Assembly (NCBI RefSeq): GCF_030272615.1
Contig: NC_081412.1
Location: forward strand, 545,486,202 to 545,550,201
Direction: 5' to 3'
DNA: 64,000 bases
Origin: Cryptomeria japonica
Taxonomy: Eukaryota; Streptophyta; Pinopsida; Cupressales; Cupressaceae
The position numbers and the translations under genes are program-made. Shown piece by piece: positions 34,525-45,879 of this stretch (positions within the stretch are counted from its first letter, which is position 1; each line of letters starts with the position of its first letter). The notes under the pieces were generated by a model. That model had not been told where the DNA came from and made no database searches. It was given only the letters and a program-made list of their open reading frames with translations.

Positions 34525-35258
34525 TGTAGACACCCAAAATTGTCATGTCTAATTAAATAAATATTTTATTTATTTAATTAATTCATTTATCCTCTTCTAG
34601 CCTTATTTCTCATTTAAGTAAATACATTTATTTATTTAAATTATCCTTTTCCTAAATTAAATAAATATTTTTATTTATTTAATTATCCCACTTCTTCTAT
34701 TAATTAAATAAATCTTTATTTATTTAATTAATTCATTAACCTTTTCTACCTATGACACATGTCATTCATCTCTTAATTCATACACTACCTACCCCTTTCA
34801 TTGTTTTATTATTTCTTTTACCTACCCTCTAATCATAGCCGACCTTCTTTTACACCTCTCAATCTTATCCCTCCATTTCTTATAGTGTCTTCTATATAAG
34901 GAGATGCTTCCTTCATTATCAAACCCTAATGAGCTAATCAATCATTCTAATCAATTTATGCACTTGACTACACCACGATCCTACTCGCAACCACATTCCA
35001 TTCTTTGTTGAGCTCTTGTGCACATAAAATCTGAGAGCAAATATATCAAGCAAGATCAATGGAGATAGGAAGAATGGAGATCCAAACCATATTGGACATG
35101 TGATGGTATAATCTTTGTGATTTCATTTGATTTGCATTGTCTTAGGTAATCTTCATATGTTATGGTGGATCTTTGTTGTTGTTAGGCTAGGGTTTTGTGG
35201 TTGAATCCATTTAGCCTTTCAATATCGTTATTATTTTTATCCATTTTCACCATATACA
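34525..35258 (+). repeat. 3' LTR of Tat element (734 bp)
   Basis: Identical to the 5' LTR except for four substitutions and the absence of a 50-bp block. The block is bounded in the other LTR by the repeated phrase TTTATTTAATTA, so it probably left by slippage or recombination between short direct repeats. Confidence 0.97.
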
Positions 35259-35263
35259 AGTGG

Positions 35264-35439
35264 TATGACATCACCCCTATCACAAATGTAGTAGGAGACA
35301 ATCACAACAACAAAGCACTATCATAATCATCATCATATCCAATATAATCATGAAATAGGGTTAGTACATAGTATGATACCATCAAATCATCATAAAGTAG
35401 ACTAAGTTATATCAATATGGCCTATTGATGTACAAAAAG
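35264..35439. other. Continuation of the Tat host DNA
   Basis: After the duplicated AGTGG the AT-rich host sequence interrupted at 19028 resumes, and it gives way near 35435 to gag-like leader sequence. Confidence 0.5.
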
Positions 35440-37290
35440 GCAAGATGAATCAGGGAGGGGCACATGTGAGGTAGCTTGCACTAGGACTATGATTATGGGT
35501 CTATGAGAAAAGTGAGAAAAATGCCTCCACAAAGGAACCTTGGTAGAAGAAATGATGTTGTGATAGAAGAGGGTTTTATAGCCCTCCAAAGACAACTTTG
35601 GGCATTGCAAGATGAGTTGCATAAAGAAATTGATATTAGAGCAAGAGATGAAAAAGAGAATGAATCTAAAGAAGAAGAATAGTTCGAAGAAGAAAAATTA
35701 TTGGTAAGGGATCTTGACGAGGCTAAATTTTTAGGTCCATTTCCAAGATTAGAAAAAGGCCAAATATTGAAGTTTTAACATTTTCTAAAAATATTAATCT
35801 AGAAGAGTTGATCAATTGGATCAATAATATAAAAGAGTATTTTTAGTATGAAGAAGTAGAAAATCTTGAGAGGGTCAACTTTACAACTTAGACTAAGTTG
35901 AAAGGTCATTGCCAATATTTGGTGGAAAGTGATGTAATCAAGGATGGAGGGTCTAGAAAGGACTATCCAGCCTAGCACTTCAACACAAAACAAATAATTG
36001 AAAGAAATAGGCAAATTTATTAGTCCAAGATAGAAGCAATACATTCATGCAGGCCTTCTCATATTCAAATTAAAATAGGCCCCTTTGGTGATACAGGTAG
36101 GCTCATAGGCCGCCACAAGCTTATTACCTACTTACATGAACAATTAATTCTAGATCCGTATTCCCTATCTCCTAACTCCCTAACTATTTAGCTACCTTCT
36201 ACTAAATTTAGAGAATAATTATAGATTGTCTCCAAGCCTTAGAAATTATCTATGTCAACCTCACTTGGGCCCTAAGCCCAATGTCTAGAAAAATATGTAG
36301 GTTGGCCCAAAGTAGATGATAAAGAACAAAAGGCTGATGCGGAGGGGTGTAGTTCCATCTAGGATTGTCTTGACATATATCTGTCATGTGATGACAAACA
36401 ATAACTCCACAAGGTACGAAATAGTTTTGCATGTTACCTCTCATATGTCCAAATTCAGGCTACTTGACTGAGTGAATTTTTGGTGAAGAGATATTTTAAA
36501 AAACAAGCCAGCAATTGCTACCACCTAGATATGTTGTACTAATGTCACCAATTTTTCCATGTTCCAATACACGGGGTGAAGTCTAGTTTTATGATAGAAT
36601 GTAGCCAGGTTTACTAGGTTGCTCCTACATTAAAAAAAAGTTTAATTAGAAATAAATATAAGAGAAAAAGAAAAAATAACACAATGGGATTAGATGGTGG
36701 AAATTTTGAAGAGACAGTTCATTCATATTGAGTATTAGCTTCATTTGTTGAAGAAGATGTAAAAGTTGAAGCAAGTGGCAAAATTTGTCAAAGAGAATAT
36801 AGAAGAGTTCTATTGATTCCTTATCAAGAACAAATCATTATGTGTCAACAAGGATATATTTTCCTGTTACATAAATAAGTTGAAGCTAAGTATTCAAGAG
36901 GATTTTAGTTTGGTAAGTATGTCTAACATTGAAGATGCATATCAATTTTCTTTAAGGGTAGAAGAGAAGTTGGATAAAAGATGTGAGAACACTCAAAATG
37001 GAAGAGACAATGGTGGAAAGACTAGAGGATGGTCTTATGGAGGTTTAAATGAAGAATTATAAAGAATCTAGTAACAATCAAAACCAAAAGGGAAATAATA
37101 CCTATTATCCTCGTTATCAAAATAATGGAGATCATGAAAAGAGGAAGAGAAATATTTGAACAAGGATCTGAAAGATGAGGCTTTCATGGAACCTATTTGA
37201 GGATAATGTATGAGTTGCACATGTAGATGAGGATGATGAGTCTTCACATTCAGAAGATGCTAAAATAGGAGAGGTTCTTGTTATGTCTCC
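35440..37290 (+). pseudogene. Second decayed gypsy gag, split by an insertion
   Basis: Positions 35525-35950 are colinear with the gag start of the element at 11251 (both share a phrase near GAGGGTTTTA, AGCCCT and GAGTTGC), and 36690-37060 contain MSNIEDAYQFSLRVEEKLDKR, the same Gag motif. A zinc-knuckle start and an acidic stretch follow to about 37290. Between the two halves lies a probable reverse solo LTR (about 35958-36629). No LTR of its own can be assigned; the neighbouring copy 11251-15180 might once have been in tandem with it. Confidence 0.6.
35958..36629 (-). mobile_element. Probable solo LTR inside the gag remnant
   Basis: The insert separates two gag halves that join colinearly in the related copy. 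Its minus strand starts TGTAGGAGCAACC, like the LTR starts at 14382 and 55418. The other end and the target duplication are not clear. Confidence 0.35.
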
Positions 37291-37297
37291 TCTTTCA

Positions 37298-37443
37298 ACA
37301 TGACATGTCATAGTCATTTTGAATCCTTCCAGAATACAAATGCATTGTCATAGACAAGATAGAATTATACTATTTTAGATACCTTAACATTAATGATAGA
37401 ACCAAACAACACCTTTGACATCAATTATAACCTTTTCCCAATG
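37298..37443 (-). repeat. Truncated 3' LTR of the second gag-only element
   Basis: Aligns by eye with 47838-47983 over about 145 bp (shared phrases AACATGACAT, CAACACCTTTGA and CCTTTTCCCAAT). The rest of this LTR is missing. Confidence 0.6.
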
Positions 37444-38964
37444 ATCTACACCTTTGTCATTGATGGACAACTAATAAGAAAAATGCTCCCCCTAAGAATA
37501 ATACCCCTTGAACAAGTTTTGTCAACTATCATTTTGACTTTCTCTCCGCATTTGACATCAGTGGCAAAGGCCAACTAGAGCCTTTCCTCTGGAACTTTCT
37601 CTCCCCCTATCTAAGATAATCTATGCACTAAAACACTATTCTCTTCTCCACAAGACCATCAAACCTTCTTGTAGAAGAGAATCAACACTCCCCCTAATCC
37701 TATACTTTCTCGAGAACATCAAATGGGAGGTAGCTCTTTCTCTCATCTTCGTCTTGAATAATTCAAAAGTATTGCCATATTCTTCCAAATTATACCAATT
37801 CCAGCTTTATTCTCTTTCCCAACAGGCATTCTATTTCCTTGGCATCATATTCTATACTATATAATAATCTATAATAGACTAACTAAAAATCCTTTCTATG
37901 GTTTCACTTTCTTCCATTTTAGATGTAGAAATGCAACCTTTATCACCAAATACATCACACTTCTCAAATTCATCATGAAATATAGTATTAGGGATTCTTA
38001 TCTTCTTCGAACTCTATTCAACTTCCCTTCTTGTCCACACCTTCTTAGATTTATTCTTCTAATCAATAGACGTGTTTTCCTTTCTATTCGATTCAAAATT
38101 ATTCACAAGGTCACTTCTAAAATGTCTTGCAATATGTCTAAAATTATTGTAGTTTTAACACATGATATTGAAATTAAATAAATGAATAAATTCATTTCTA
38201 CTCATAAGGTTATTCTTCATTTTAGGAGATCTTCTACATCCATTGTGTTATGTCCATAATGATTGTGATTGAAAAAGTAACCAAAATGAATGATTTAACC
38301 TAGTATTGTATTATTTCCTTCTTGGATTTGGACTTTTCGATCTCCTCTTCTATCTCTTAACACAAATGAACCCTTCATCTTTTTCCATGTAGTCCTTGTC
38401 ACCTTGGAATAATCTGATCCTGAACTTTTGAAACCAAGATTGTCTAGATCATTCACACTTTTCTTCATACAATGATTAGAAACCTTACAAATTTGTTTCT
38501 CCTTAAAAAAAATATTGGTCTTGATATGTGGTGCCCTTTTATTGCAAGTAATCTCATTTAATAACCCAATACTATTTTAAAACTTCAACTTCAGCCAACC
38601 ATTTGGCTTTTATATATCTCTTCTCAATGACACAATCTCTATGTCTAGTTTTTCATGACCCTTGTCTCTTGTTAGTTTTTTTTCTATCATCACTTCTTCA
38701 ATCCTATTTTCTTCTTCCACTTGAATCTTCCAATCACTAAAATTTTCTCTATCTTCTCAATATTTTGAGCCAATTTGTCTTTAGCTTTAGCTTCATCAAT
38801 AATTATCTTCCTCAACCTTTAGATTTCATTTCCAGCACAAAGCAACTCCTCCACAAGATCAACATCTTCACCATCATCATTTTCAAACTTCATTCCGATA
38901 TCACCAATAGGAGTCTATTTTTTTATGAATAAAGGCTTTTCATTTCCACTTTTAAAGGTGTCAT
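37444..38964 (-). pseudogene. gag C-terminal remnant of the second gag-only element
   Basis: The minus strand near 38160-38060 reads CYNCNNFGHIARHFRSD or close variants, a zinc knuckle with its last Cys changed. Upstream (38930-38600) lies a charged coiled-coil-like stretch with EDVDLVEELLCAGNE. A CTCCCCCTAAG run at 37486-37496 is, on the minus strand, a degenerate purine tract near the LTR. Stops are frequent. The gene continues on the far side of the two insertions at 45880-46779. Confidence 0.5.
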
Positions 38965-39430
38965 TGTTGGTGTAATTAATTATTCATCTTGGATATAATT
39001 ACACCTTACTTAAGTTTACTTAGGATAATGCATTTCATAGTAGTTTGAGTATGAGACACTTCGGTGTTTGTGCCACATTGGGAAAGTGTGTTGTAGGAGA
39101 TTTCCACCTTTTATGATGTGATCTTGTTACTACTCTATCATATCCACTTATTGTGGTGTGATAATTCCACCTTTGGTGGGTGATCCACCTCATGTGGAAT
39201 ATTATATTATTTCTCCTACCTACCCCTACATATCCCTACCTACCCTTGTTTCTTATTGAGCCACATGTCATGTTTGTGTGCTCACATATCCATATAGCCT
39301 TGCCTATATAAGCGGGCTCATATTCATTGTATGTAACAATTGATCATTTATCTATAGATGAGAATACAGTTTATTCTTGTTCTATATTTTGTACTTTTCA
39401 TTGAGCTCTTGATCGTGGCAAAATCTCACA
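38965..39430 (+). repeat. 5' LTR of RT-less copia
   Basis: Starts TGTTGGTGTAATTAATT and ends AAATCTCACA. It contains a TATATAAG box near 39305 and ends one base before the primer site. Confidence 0.93.
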
Positions 39431-39443
39431 TGGTATCAGAGCC
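39431..39443 (+). other. Primer binding site (tRNA-iMet)
   Basis: TGGTATCAGAGCC follows the LTR directly. Confidence 0.93.
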
Positions 39444-41126
39444 ATTAGAGCTTCATTGATTTGTCTTTAGAGAGATTTTGAAGGACGTGTAGATCTAAGG
39501 AGAAACATCTTCTAGAGGTATCCTAGACCAGATCTGACCTCACCATCACGTCCGAGTGGCCGTTTCCAAGAATTTTGACTACAAATACGCCTATATTCTG
39601 GGTAAAAAAAAATTGTAGCAAAAAGTTTTTAGTCAAAAAGTCATTAGATCCCCTCCCCAACAACAATTTGCAGAATTTGTTTTCAATCATATTTCATTTT
39701 CTACATTATATTTTAAATTTGGATTTGAGTTAATTATTGGATAAGTAGTTGTCCTTTGTTGCCCATACATTGTTTGCAATCTCACAAGGGGTTCTGATTA
39801 TTGTATCAAACTTGTGCATTCATTGGATCGGATATTTCAGGGGGTTGATCTAGATCTGGGAGTTTCTTTGATCAGAATACTCTATTAGTGCTTGGCAGGG
39901 ATCGTTCATTTTTCTGTGATCTGGCATACCAATTGACCTGTAGCTTTATGTGAGTTGGGTGGTTTCACATCTCCAGCAGAGCTATCAACTGTGCGAGATC
40001 TGTGTTTCACCTCTTGACCAGCTGTCTTCCATTGTTCGGTTTTTCCTGTATGGAACAATCTCCTTTCTTGATTGGCATCAACATATTATGATCAGAATTG
40101 CAATGCTCATTACATCGTTCTCTACCTTGATCCTAGCTATGATAGTTATGTGACAGGTTTATTAAAGTTGATGCTCAGTACACAATATTGGTCACTCATG
40201 ATACAAAGCTCACGTGAATTTGGCTTAACACAATTTGGAGATGTTGACTTCAGATTTGGGGACCTCTCCTCGTGATTGGTGGTAGCTATTTTTTTTTTAA
40301 TTAGCTAAAATCTCTTTATTTGTAGACCCTATGTAGGTAGTGGAGTGTAGGGTGAGGAGGCCCCACATGGGCCCCCCACTTATATATTTTTTTTTAAGTT
40401 TTTTTCAATAAAAACTTTTTAAACAAACTTTTGAAAAGTAAAGATATTTTTTTATTTGGAAAAACGTATATTCTTCTAGTTGGAGAACATTTTATTTTGT
40501 TGATATCAGTATATGTGGAGAATTTTTCCCCCCCTCTCCATTGCATTTTGAGTCTGATAGGCGATTTTCAAACAACAATATCTGAGGCTCAAAACCTCCT
40601 TTTCTAGTGTAATTTTTTTTATTTGGGGTCGAATTTTGTGTACTTTCATGTGGAGGTGTTATTTTCTAATTTTGATGGATATATATTTCGAAAATATTGG
40701 TTTTTGGTGACTGTATCTATCCAATCCCCATTTCTATAGCTTTTGGGACTTCATTTGGGCTCATACAAACTCCTTTTTAGGTGCCATTTTTTTTAAAGCG
40801 CATGATTTTTCCTCTAATTTCATAATCTGCTATCAATTTGCAGTGATTTTGAGTAGAAATTGTACTTTCAACATATGGTCTTTTTTGGCCAATTTGGCAC
40901 TTGTATTGCATAGATCTATCTTTCTAGTCTATTGCATTGTAGTTCTCAACCTATTGGGGCAGTTGTAAAACAAAATCATAATTCCATCTTGCCATTGTTT
41001 GCAAGTGACCTATTGTACACGCACTATATATAAAGTGCCAAAATCATCAATTTGGGGGGGGGTACTTTGATTGAGTGAATTTGGGGGGTGTCTTTTGTGC
41101 TCTTGTGTTCTTTATTTTTTGCTTCT
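39444..41126 (+). other. Long leader of RT-less copia
   Basis: About 1.7 kb, T-rich, without a recognisable protein. Frames at 39950-40275 look random. A run of Gs near 41054 precedes gag. Confidence 0.5.
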
Positions 41127-42188
41127 ATGGGTTCTCCTAAGCTTCCTCTCTTAACTCCTCATAATTATGCTACTTGCAAAATTGATGCATGGAGTAAACT
41201 TATGAAAAAAGGATTAACTCATTACATTGATGGAACTATTGTTGCTCCCGTTGATCCTATTTCTCACTTGGATTGGCTCACTAAAAATATCATGGCAATT
41301 GGTACCTTAAGAAAATATGTATCAAAGGATCTCATTTTTCATATTGAGAAATGTACCTTAATGAAGGATGCTTGGCAAAAGTTTCAAGACTTATATGGTC
41401 AAGTTGATGAGATTAGGGGATATCAAATTGATAGTGATCTCACCATGTTAGATCCCAAGAGCTTTGATACTATACAAGATTATGTCACTAAGGAAAAAGA
41501 TTTGAGGGTACAACTCAAAGATTGTGGCATTGATAAAAAGGATACTCAATTGATCTTCAATTTGATAGGCAAACTTCCACAAGAATATGTAGTATTTGTT
41601 TCTAGTTTCCAAACCCATAGGATGACAATGGGTTCAAGCTACACAATGCCTACATTTGATGATTTCGTTGAAATGCTGATGATGGAACAAACTAAGTTGA
41701 TAAGCATGGGCATTCTTAAGACTCCTAAGTCTCAAGCATTAGTGGAAAATCAAGGGAACAAAGGAAATCAAGGAAAGGACAACTCAAACAAGAAGAAATG
41801 GAAATCAAAGCCTAAGGACAAAGCATCACCTTGTCCACACCAAGGAGATCCATCCTCTTCCAAGAAGGATAATTCACCAAAGAAGGAGAGACCTACTTGT
41901 TCCTATTGTAAACAGGTTGGTCATGAGGAGCGTCCTTGCCATTCTAAGAAGATTGATGAGCTCACACACATCCTCAAAAAGCACAACATTGATTTCCCTA
42001 ATGCCTACAAGAATGAGGATTCATCAATTTCCACTTCCTCGCAATCAAAGGGAAAAGGGCAAGAATTCATGGCCTCAACAAGTGGGAAGACTCACTTTTT
42101 TTGGAAAAGAAAAGGACAAGCTCTTTGTGCTACTGCAAGTCATGATTCAGGGAGATGGCTTCTAGATTTAGGGGCTTCTCATTGTTAG
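41127..42188 (+). pseudogene. copia gag and start of protease, cut by a solo LTR
   Basis: I place the start at the ATG at 41127 (MGSPKLPLLTPHNYATCKID), because the upstream in-frame start is a GTG. The N-terminal domain is the usual copia Gag (YATCKIDAWSKLM, then GRY-like repeats and LPQEYVVFVSSF). A Lys-rich linker and a zinc knuckle CSYCKQVGHEERPC (near 41898) follow, then a basic tail and the protease start RWLLDLGASH, in which the usual DSG is changed to DLG. The frame is open without a stop for about 350 codons up to the insertion at 42183. Gag packages element RNA. Confidence 0.85.
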
Positions 42189-42958
42189 GGATCCCACAGA
42201 TACTGAGAGGGGGGGGTGAATCAGTATCTAACCGGTTAATGGAATTTCTTAACTTAAAACATGCAAAACATAATATAACAGTGTATTGGTATGCAAGAAA
42301 TAATGCAATAAACAAAATCAAGAACATCCACATGAAAAGCACACTATAACACAAGATTTTAACAAGGAAACCCGGTGTGGGAAAAACCTCAGTGGGATTT
42401 GTGACCCACAATATTCACTCACTGGCCAATAAGAGAATATTACTTACAATAGGGGCCTACACATGCAGGAAGGCCAACTGCCTAGAGCTCACTGACTTAC
42501 AATAAGGATTATACAAATCCAATATCTTGTATTGCTTTATAATAGCATCTTTAATGCCAGATTCGGTACCGGTTCCTGCTCTGTTCTTTACATATACCCC
42601 TTGACCTATATTTCGCACAATAGGTCTGCCTAATATTTTCTTTTTTTCCTTCTACACATCATTCCAAATGTCTACAATGATCTCTTTTATATATAAGAGT
42701 CATTTTACAGTTTGCCAAGTCGGCTTACACATTTTTACAATAATAAACAAAATATAGTATAACAAAATCCTGTCGGCCTTTGTGCTGATATACTTCCTTT
42801 CTTTTGTGCCGGTGTCGGTGTCCTGAGTGCCGGTGTAGAGTGTGATCTGCTGATGCCGGTATAATTCTTTTGTTGGTGCCATAGGATTGCAAGGTTACCA
42901 TCAATGACAAAACCTTCAATCACATACAATGTCTCATTGGAGTGTGCATATGCCAACA
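42183..42958 (-). mobile_element. Solo LTR, reverse orientation, in the copia protease
   Basis: A 776-bp LTR with TG...CA ends is flanked by the perfect duplication CTCAT (42178-42182, 42959-42963). On the minus strand it starts TGTTGGCATATGC and ends with the C-run motif TGATTCACCCCCCCC before CTGTGGGATCCCTAACA. It contains the conserved hairpin at 42363-42391 with stem TGAGG/CCTTG instead of CGTGG/CCACG. Confidence 0.93.
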
Positions 42959-42963
42959 CTCAT

Positions 42964-43230
42964 CATATGGCATCTTTGCAGTCTATGTTTTCTACATTTG
43001 AGCCTTGCACCATGACGTAGGTTTTGATGGACAATCATACATATATGGATGTGATTGGGAAAGGACTATTGTTATTGGGGATAACTCCTTCAATGATGTG
43101 TTGTGTGTACCCATTTGACAAACAAACTCCTTTCCATCTATCAAATCACACATGGGGCAACTAAGAGAATTATGGAGTTCACACCTGAGTCAGTTTTCAT
43201 TAGAGACGTGGAGACCAGCTATCATTGCGA
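42964..43230 (+). pseudogene. Rest of copia protease and pre-integrase region
   Basis: The protease frame resumes after the solo LTR with HMASLQSMFSTFEPC and continues with a tract resembling the copia pre-integrase domain (GNHTYMDVIGKG-like, then LLSIYQITH-like and VDHASWLYSF at about 43230). A frame change lies near 43150-43200 and several stops occur before it. Confidence 0.6.
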
Positions 43231-44171
43231 CTTGTGTGGTTGATCATGCATCTTGGTTATACTCCTTTTCAGATTTTGTTGATGAGGATGATTTCACATA
43301 TGATGATTCTACACATGATGATCACACCTCTTGTGATGATTTAGATTTTGAGGAGAACTTTGGGTACTTGAACTTGGGGATTCTCACATGTGACCCCGTT
43401 CTTGAGCCTTGTGTTTCATCTCCTCCTATTGATATCACATTACCCATTGCACCTGATGATGCAGATGATGCAACAGCTTTGCCTTCTTGTGATTCAATGC
43501 AGCAGGATATATCTTGTCTTCCATCTTCAGTTTCATGGGATGATTGCTTGACAGACATTGTAGGTTTGTTTATGGAATCCTACATTCCAGATTTGGGAGA
43601 CATCATTGATGATATTCATCTTCTCTTTGATGAAGATGATCCTTCTTCGATTGTTGTGAGGGAACACTCTAACCCTCTTGTTCATTCTCCACATGATCAT
43701 TCTTTCGAGATTGACATGATTGTGGATTCTTATGTACAGTAGCTGGAGGAGGTCTCTTTATGCTTAGAGGAGACATGTGAGTCTTTAGGACTTGTTCTAC
43801 ATTCATCTCCACTAGATCTTGGAGTGTGTTTTTCAGCAGTGTGGAGCACTTTACCACCTTTGGAGGGGGTATTTTTCAGCATCGACATGGGGGCACTTGA
43901 GCAGTTTTCAAAGACTTCATTCATCATGAGTTTTTTTCCTACATCTTCCCTTCATGATTCGGGAGACTTCATGGATACACCTTTGGTTTTGTTTCTTCCT
44001 AAGGGGAGAAATGTTGTTCTACATTCATGGAGCATTTTATTCATTCATTCTCGAGCTTCTATCATTGGTGCAGATTCTACATTGAGGGGGGGATACCTAG
44101 CTTCTCTTCTTCTCTCATATGGGGGGGACTTTTTCCTCACATGGGGTTTTGTTCTTCACATACTTATATGA
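43221..44171 (+). pseudogene. Acidic reading frame of unknown function in RT-less copia
   Basis: From the end of the pre-integrase region (CVVDHASWLYSFSDFV) one frame stays open to the TGA at 44169, with a single TAG at 43740-43742 where a Gln codon would fit. About one residue in five of the first 160 is Asp (DEDDFTYDDSTHDDHTSCDD at the start). A weak echo of the pre-integrase HLN motif appears (FGYLNLGIL). The second half is less charged, with two hydrophobic stretches (LHSWSILFIHSRASIIGA; LASLLLSYGGDFFLTWGFVL). I do not recognise it. It occupies the place of integrase and RT. The last 30 codons overlap a purine-rich motif of the 3' untranslated region, so the true end may be earlier. Confidence 0.55.
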
Positions 44172-44394
44172 GAGTTATCTTATATAGTTTTCATCTCTCT
44201 TTTTGGTGGAGGGTCTTTTCCCATTGGGTTTTTCTCTCTTTCCCTCCTTTATGAGAGATTTCATTGCATTGGTTTGCATGCATTTGCATTTGTACATGGG
44301 TACCTATCATGGCCATGTAGTCAGGACCCATCTTCCATTGCTTAGTTGCATTGTATAATTAAGTGCATTCCCCTAAGTTGCACTTAAGCAGGGG
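44172..44394 (+). other. 3' untranslated region and polypurine tract of RT-less copia
   Basis: It resembles the 3' region of the copia remnant at 49060-49139 plus 57003-57074 (TACATGGGTACCTA and GTCAGGACCCATCTT phrases). AAGCAGGGG at 44386-44394 directly precedes the LTR and is the likely second-strand primer. Confidence 0.7.
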
Positions 44395-44873
44395 TGTTGG
44401 TGTAATTAATTATTCATCTTGGATATAATTACATCTTACTTAAGTTTACTTAGGATAATGCATTTCATAGTAGTTTGGGTATGAGACATTTGGATGTTTG
44501 TGCCACATTGGGATAGTGTGTTGTAGGAGATTTCCACCTTTTATGGTGTGATCTTGTTACTACTCTATCATATCCACTTATTGTGGAGTGATAATTCCAC
44601 CTTTGGTGGGTGTTCCACCTCATGTGGAATATTATATTATTTCTCGTATCTACCCCTACTTATCCCTACCTACCCTTGTTTCTTATTGAGCCACATGTCA
44701 TGTTTGTGTGCTCACATATCTATATAGCCTTGCCTATATAAGCAGGCTCATATTCATTGTATGTAACAATTGATTATTTATCTATTGATGAGAATACAGT
44801 TTATTCTTGTCCTATATTTTGTCTCTCTATTTTGTACTTTTCATTGAGCTCTTGATCTTGGCAAAATCTCACA
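44395..44873 (+). repeat. 3' LTR of RT-less copia
   Basis: Matches 38965-39430 with about 18 substitutions and an extra 13 bp (a duplicated TTTTGTCTCTCTA-like piece near 44818). Confidence 0.93.
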
Positions 44874-44907
44874 GCCATCATCATACTCGTCAGATGAGTA
44901 TCGTTCT

Positions 44908-45879
44908 TGTTAGCAATTGACACTCATCTGGTGACCTCAGGTGACTTTCAATGGTCGATTGTTTGTTCAAGGTTGTCATTGATGGAAGTTGTTCTTGGTG
45001 GTTCAATCCGACAGTCGTATCTCAGCTTATTCGGAAGATGGAGGTAACCGGTAAAACAGGGTATTTCAATAATGTTCAGATCCGGAATGATCTTCAGTGA
45101 TTGTGGTGTTTTTGGTGATTATTTTTGTGATCTTCGTGATTGGAAAGACCTTTAGAAATCCTGTGATTATAATATTTTTGTTGGGTGCTATGTTTTGTTT
45201 GAGATTGAAGCCGACTTGGAGCTACACGTTACACTTCTTGAAGCCAACTTGAAGGAAATTGTTTTTGTGTTAAGACCAGATATATAAGATCGATTTGGCG
45301 ATTGATTTTCTGTATGTTATAGATGTGATGATCTATTTTGATATGATTGAGCGCAGTTTCACGTGCGCATTTTTCTTTCAGACCAACTGGTAGCTGATTG
45401 AGACAGAAATAAAGTATTTAGCAAAGCACTGACAGTCAAAGATTCAGAGCCTAACTGGAACTCATTTTTGCATAGTCAAATGTTGATTAAGAGTTCATTT
45501 CATTGTAGTTACTTATTGTAAGCAAATTGTAAGTCAGTGAGACTTCCCTGAAGGTTGTAGCCTTCCGAGCAACTTTATTTAAGCAGTGAGCTCTAGGCAA
45601 TGAGCCTGAATGCAGGTGCATTCCCCATCTATGTAATATTTATGTACTCCTGGCCATAGTATATGAATATTGTGGGTTCTAGGCCCACCGTGGTTTTTCC
45701 CTTTCCGGGTTTCCACGCAAAAATTATGGTGTTGTGGACTTGTGTATTCCTTATTGCATGTTTATATTATTTTTTGTTATATATTGTTAACCGATGGATA
45801 AAGAATAAGCTTGTGGTTTTAACTTTCGATAGATCATTGATTCGCCCAACCCCCCTCTTAGTGATCTCTGATTATAACA
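44908..45879 (+). mobile_element. Solo LTR, forward orientation
   Basis: Starts TGTTAGCAATTG and ends ATTATAACA. Flanking bases are GTTCT and CTTCT, a target duplication with one change. It has the best copy of the conserved hairpin (45689-45717: CGTGG, CCC, GGG, CCACG) and the C-run motif GATTCGCCCAACCCCCCTCT near the end. The interrupted gag remnant continues on both sides. Confidence 0.75.

Larger units (their letters stand above)
19029..35258 (+). mobile_element. Tat-lineage Ty3/gypsy retrotransposon with antisense PMD gene
   Basis: The element is complete in structure: 5' LTR, primer site, long leader, gag, protease, reverse transcriptase, RNase H, a second RNase H, integrase, a long 3' region with an antisense gene, polypurine tract and 3' LTR, flanked by the perfect 5-bp duplication AGTGG (19024-19028, 35259-35263). 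A second RNase H between the first one and integrase is the hallmark of the plant Tat group (Ogre, Retand and relatives), and extra frames near the 3' LTR are known from that group. The two LTRs differ at four positions plus one 50-bp indel, so the insertion is recent. The coding frames are nevertheless interrupted by six stops and three frame changes. Confidence 0.95.
38965..44873 (+). mobile_element. RT-less Ty1/copia element with an extra acidic reading frame
   Basis: LTRs of 466 and 479 bp (38965-39430, 44395-44873), an initiator-Met primer site, a 1.7-kb leader, copia gag and protease, a pre-integrase region and a polypurine tract are present. Flanking bases are GTCAT and GCCAT, a 5-bp target duplication with one change. 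No integrase core, reverse transcriptase or RNase H was found; instead an acidic reading frame leads to the 3' end. The LTRs differ at about 18 sites plus a 13-bp indel, roughly 4%. A solo LTR (42183-42958) has inserted in the protease. The element would depend on another copia for reverse transcription. Confidence 0.85.
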
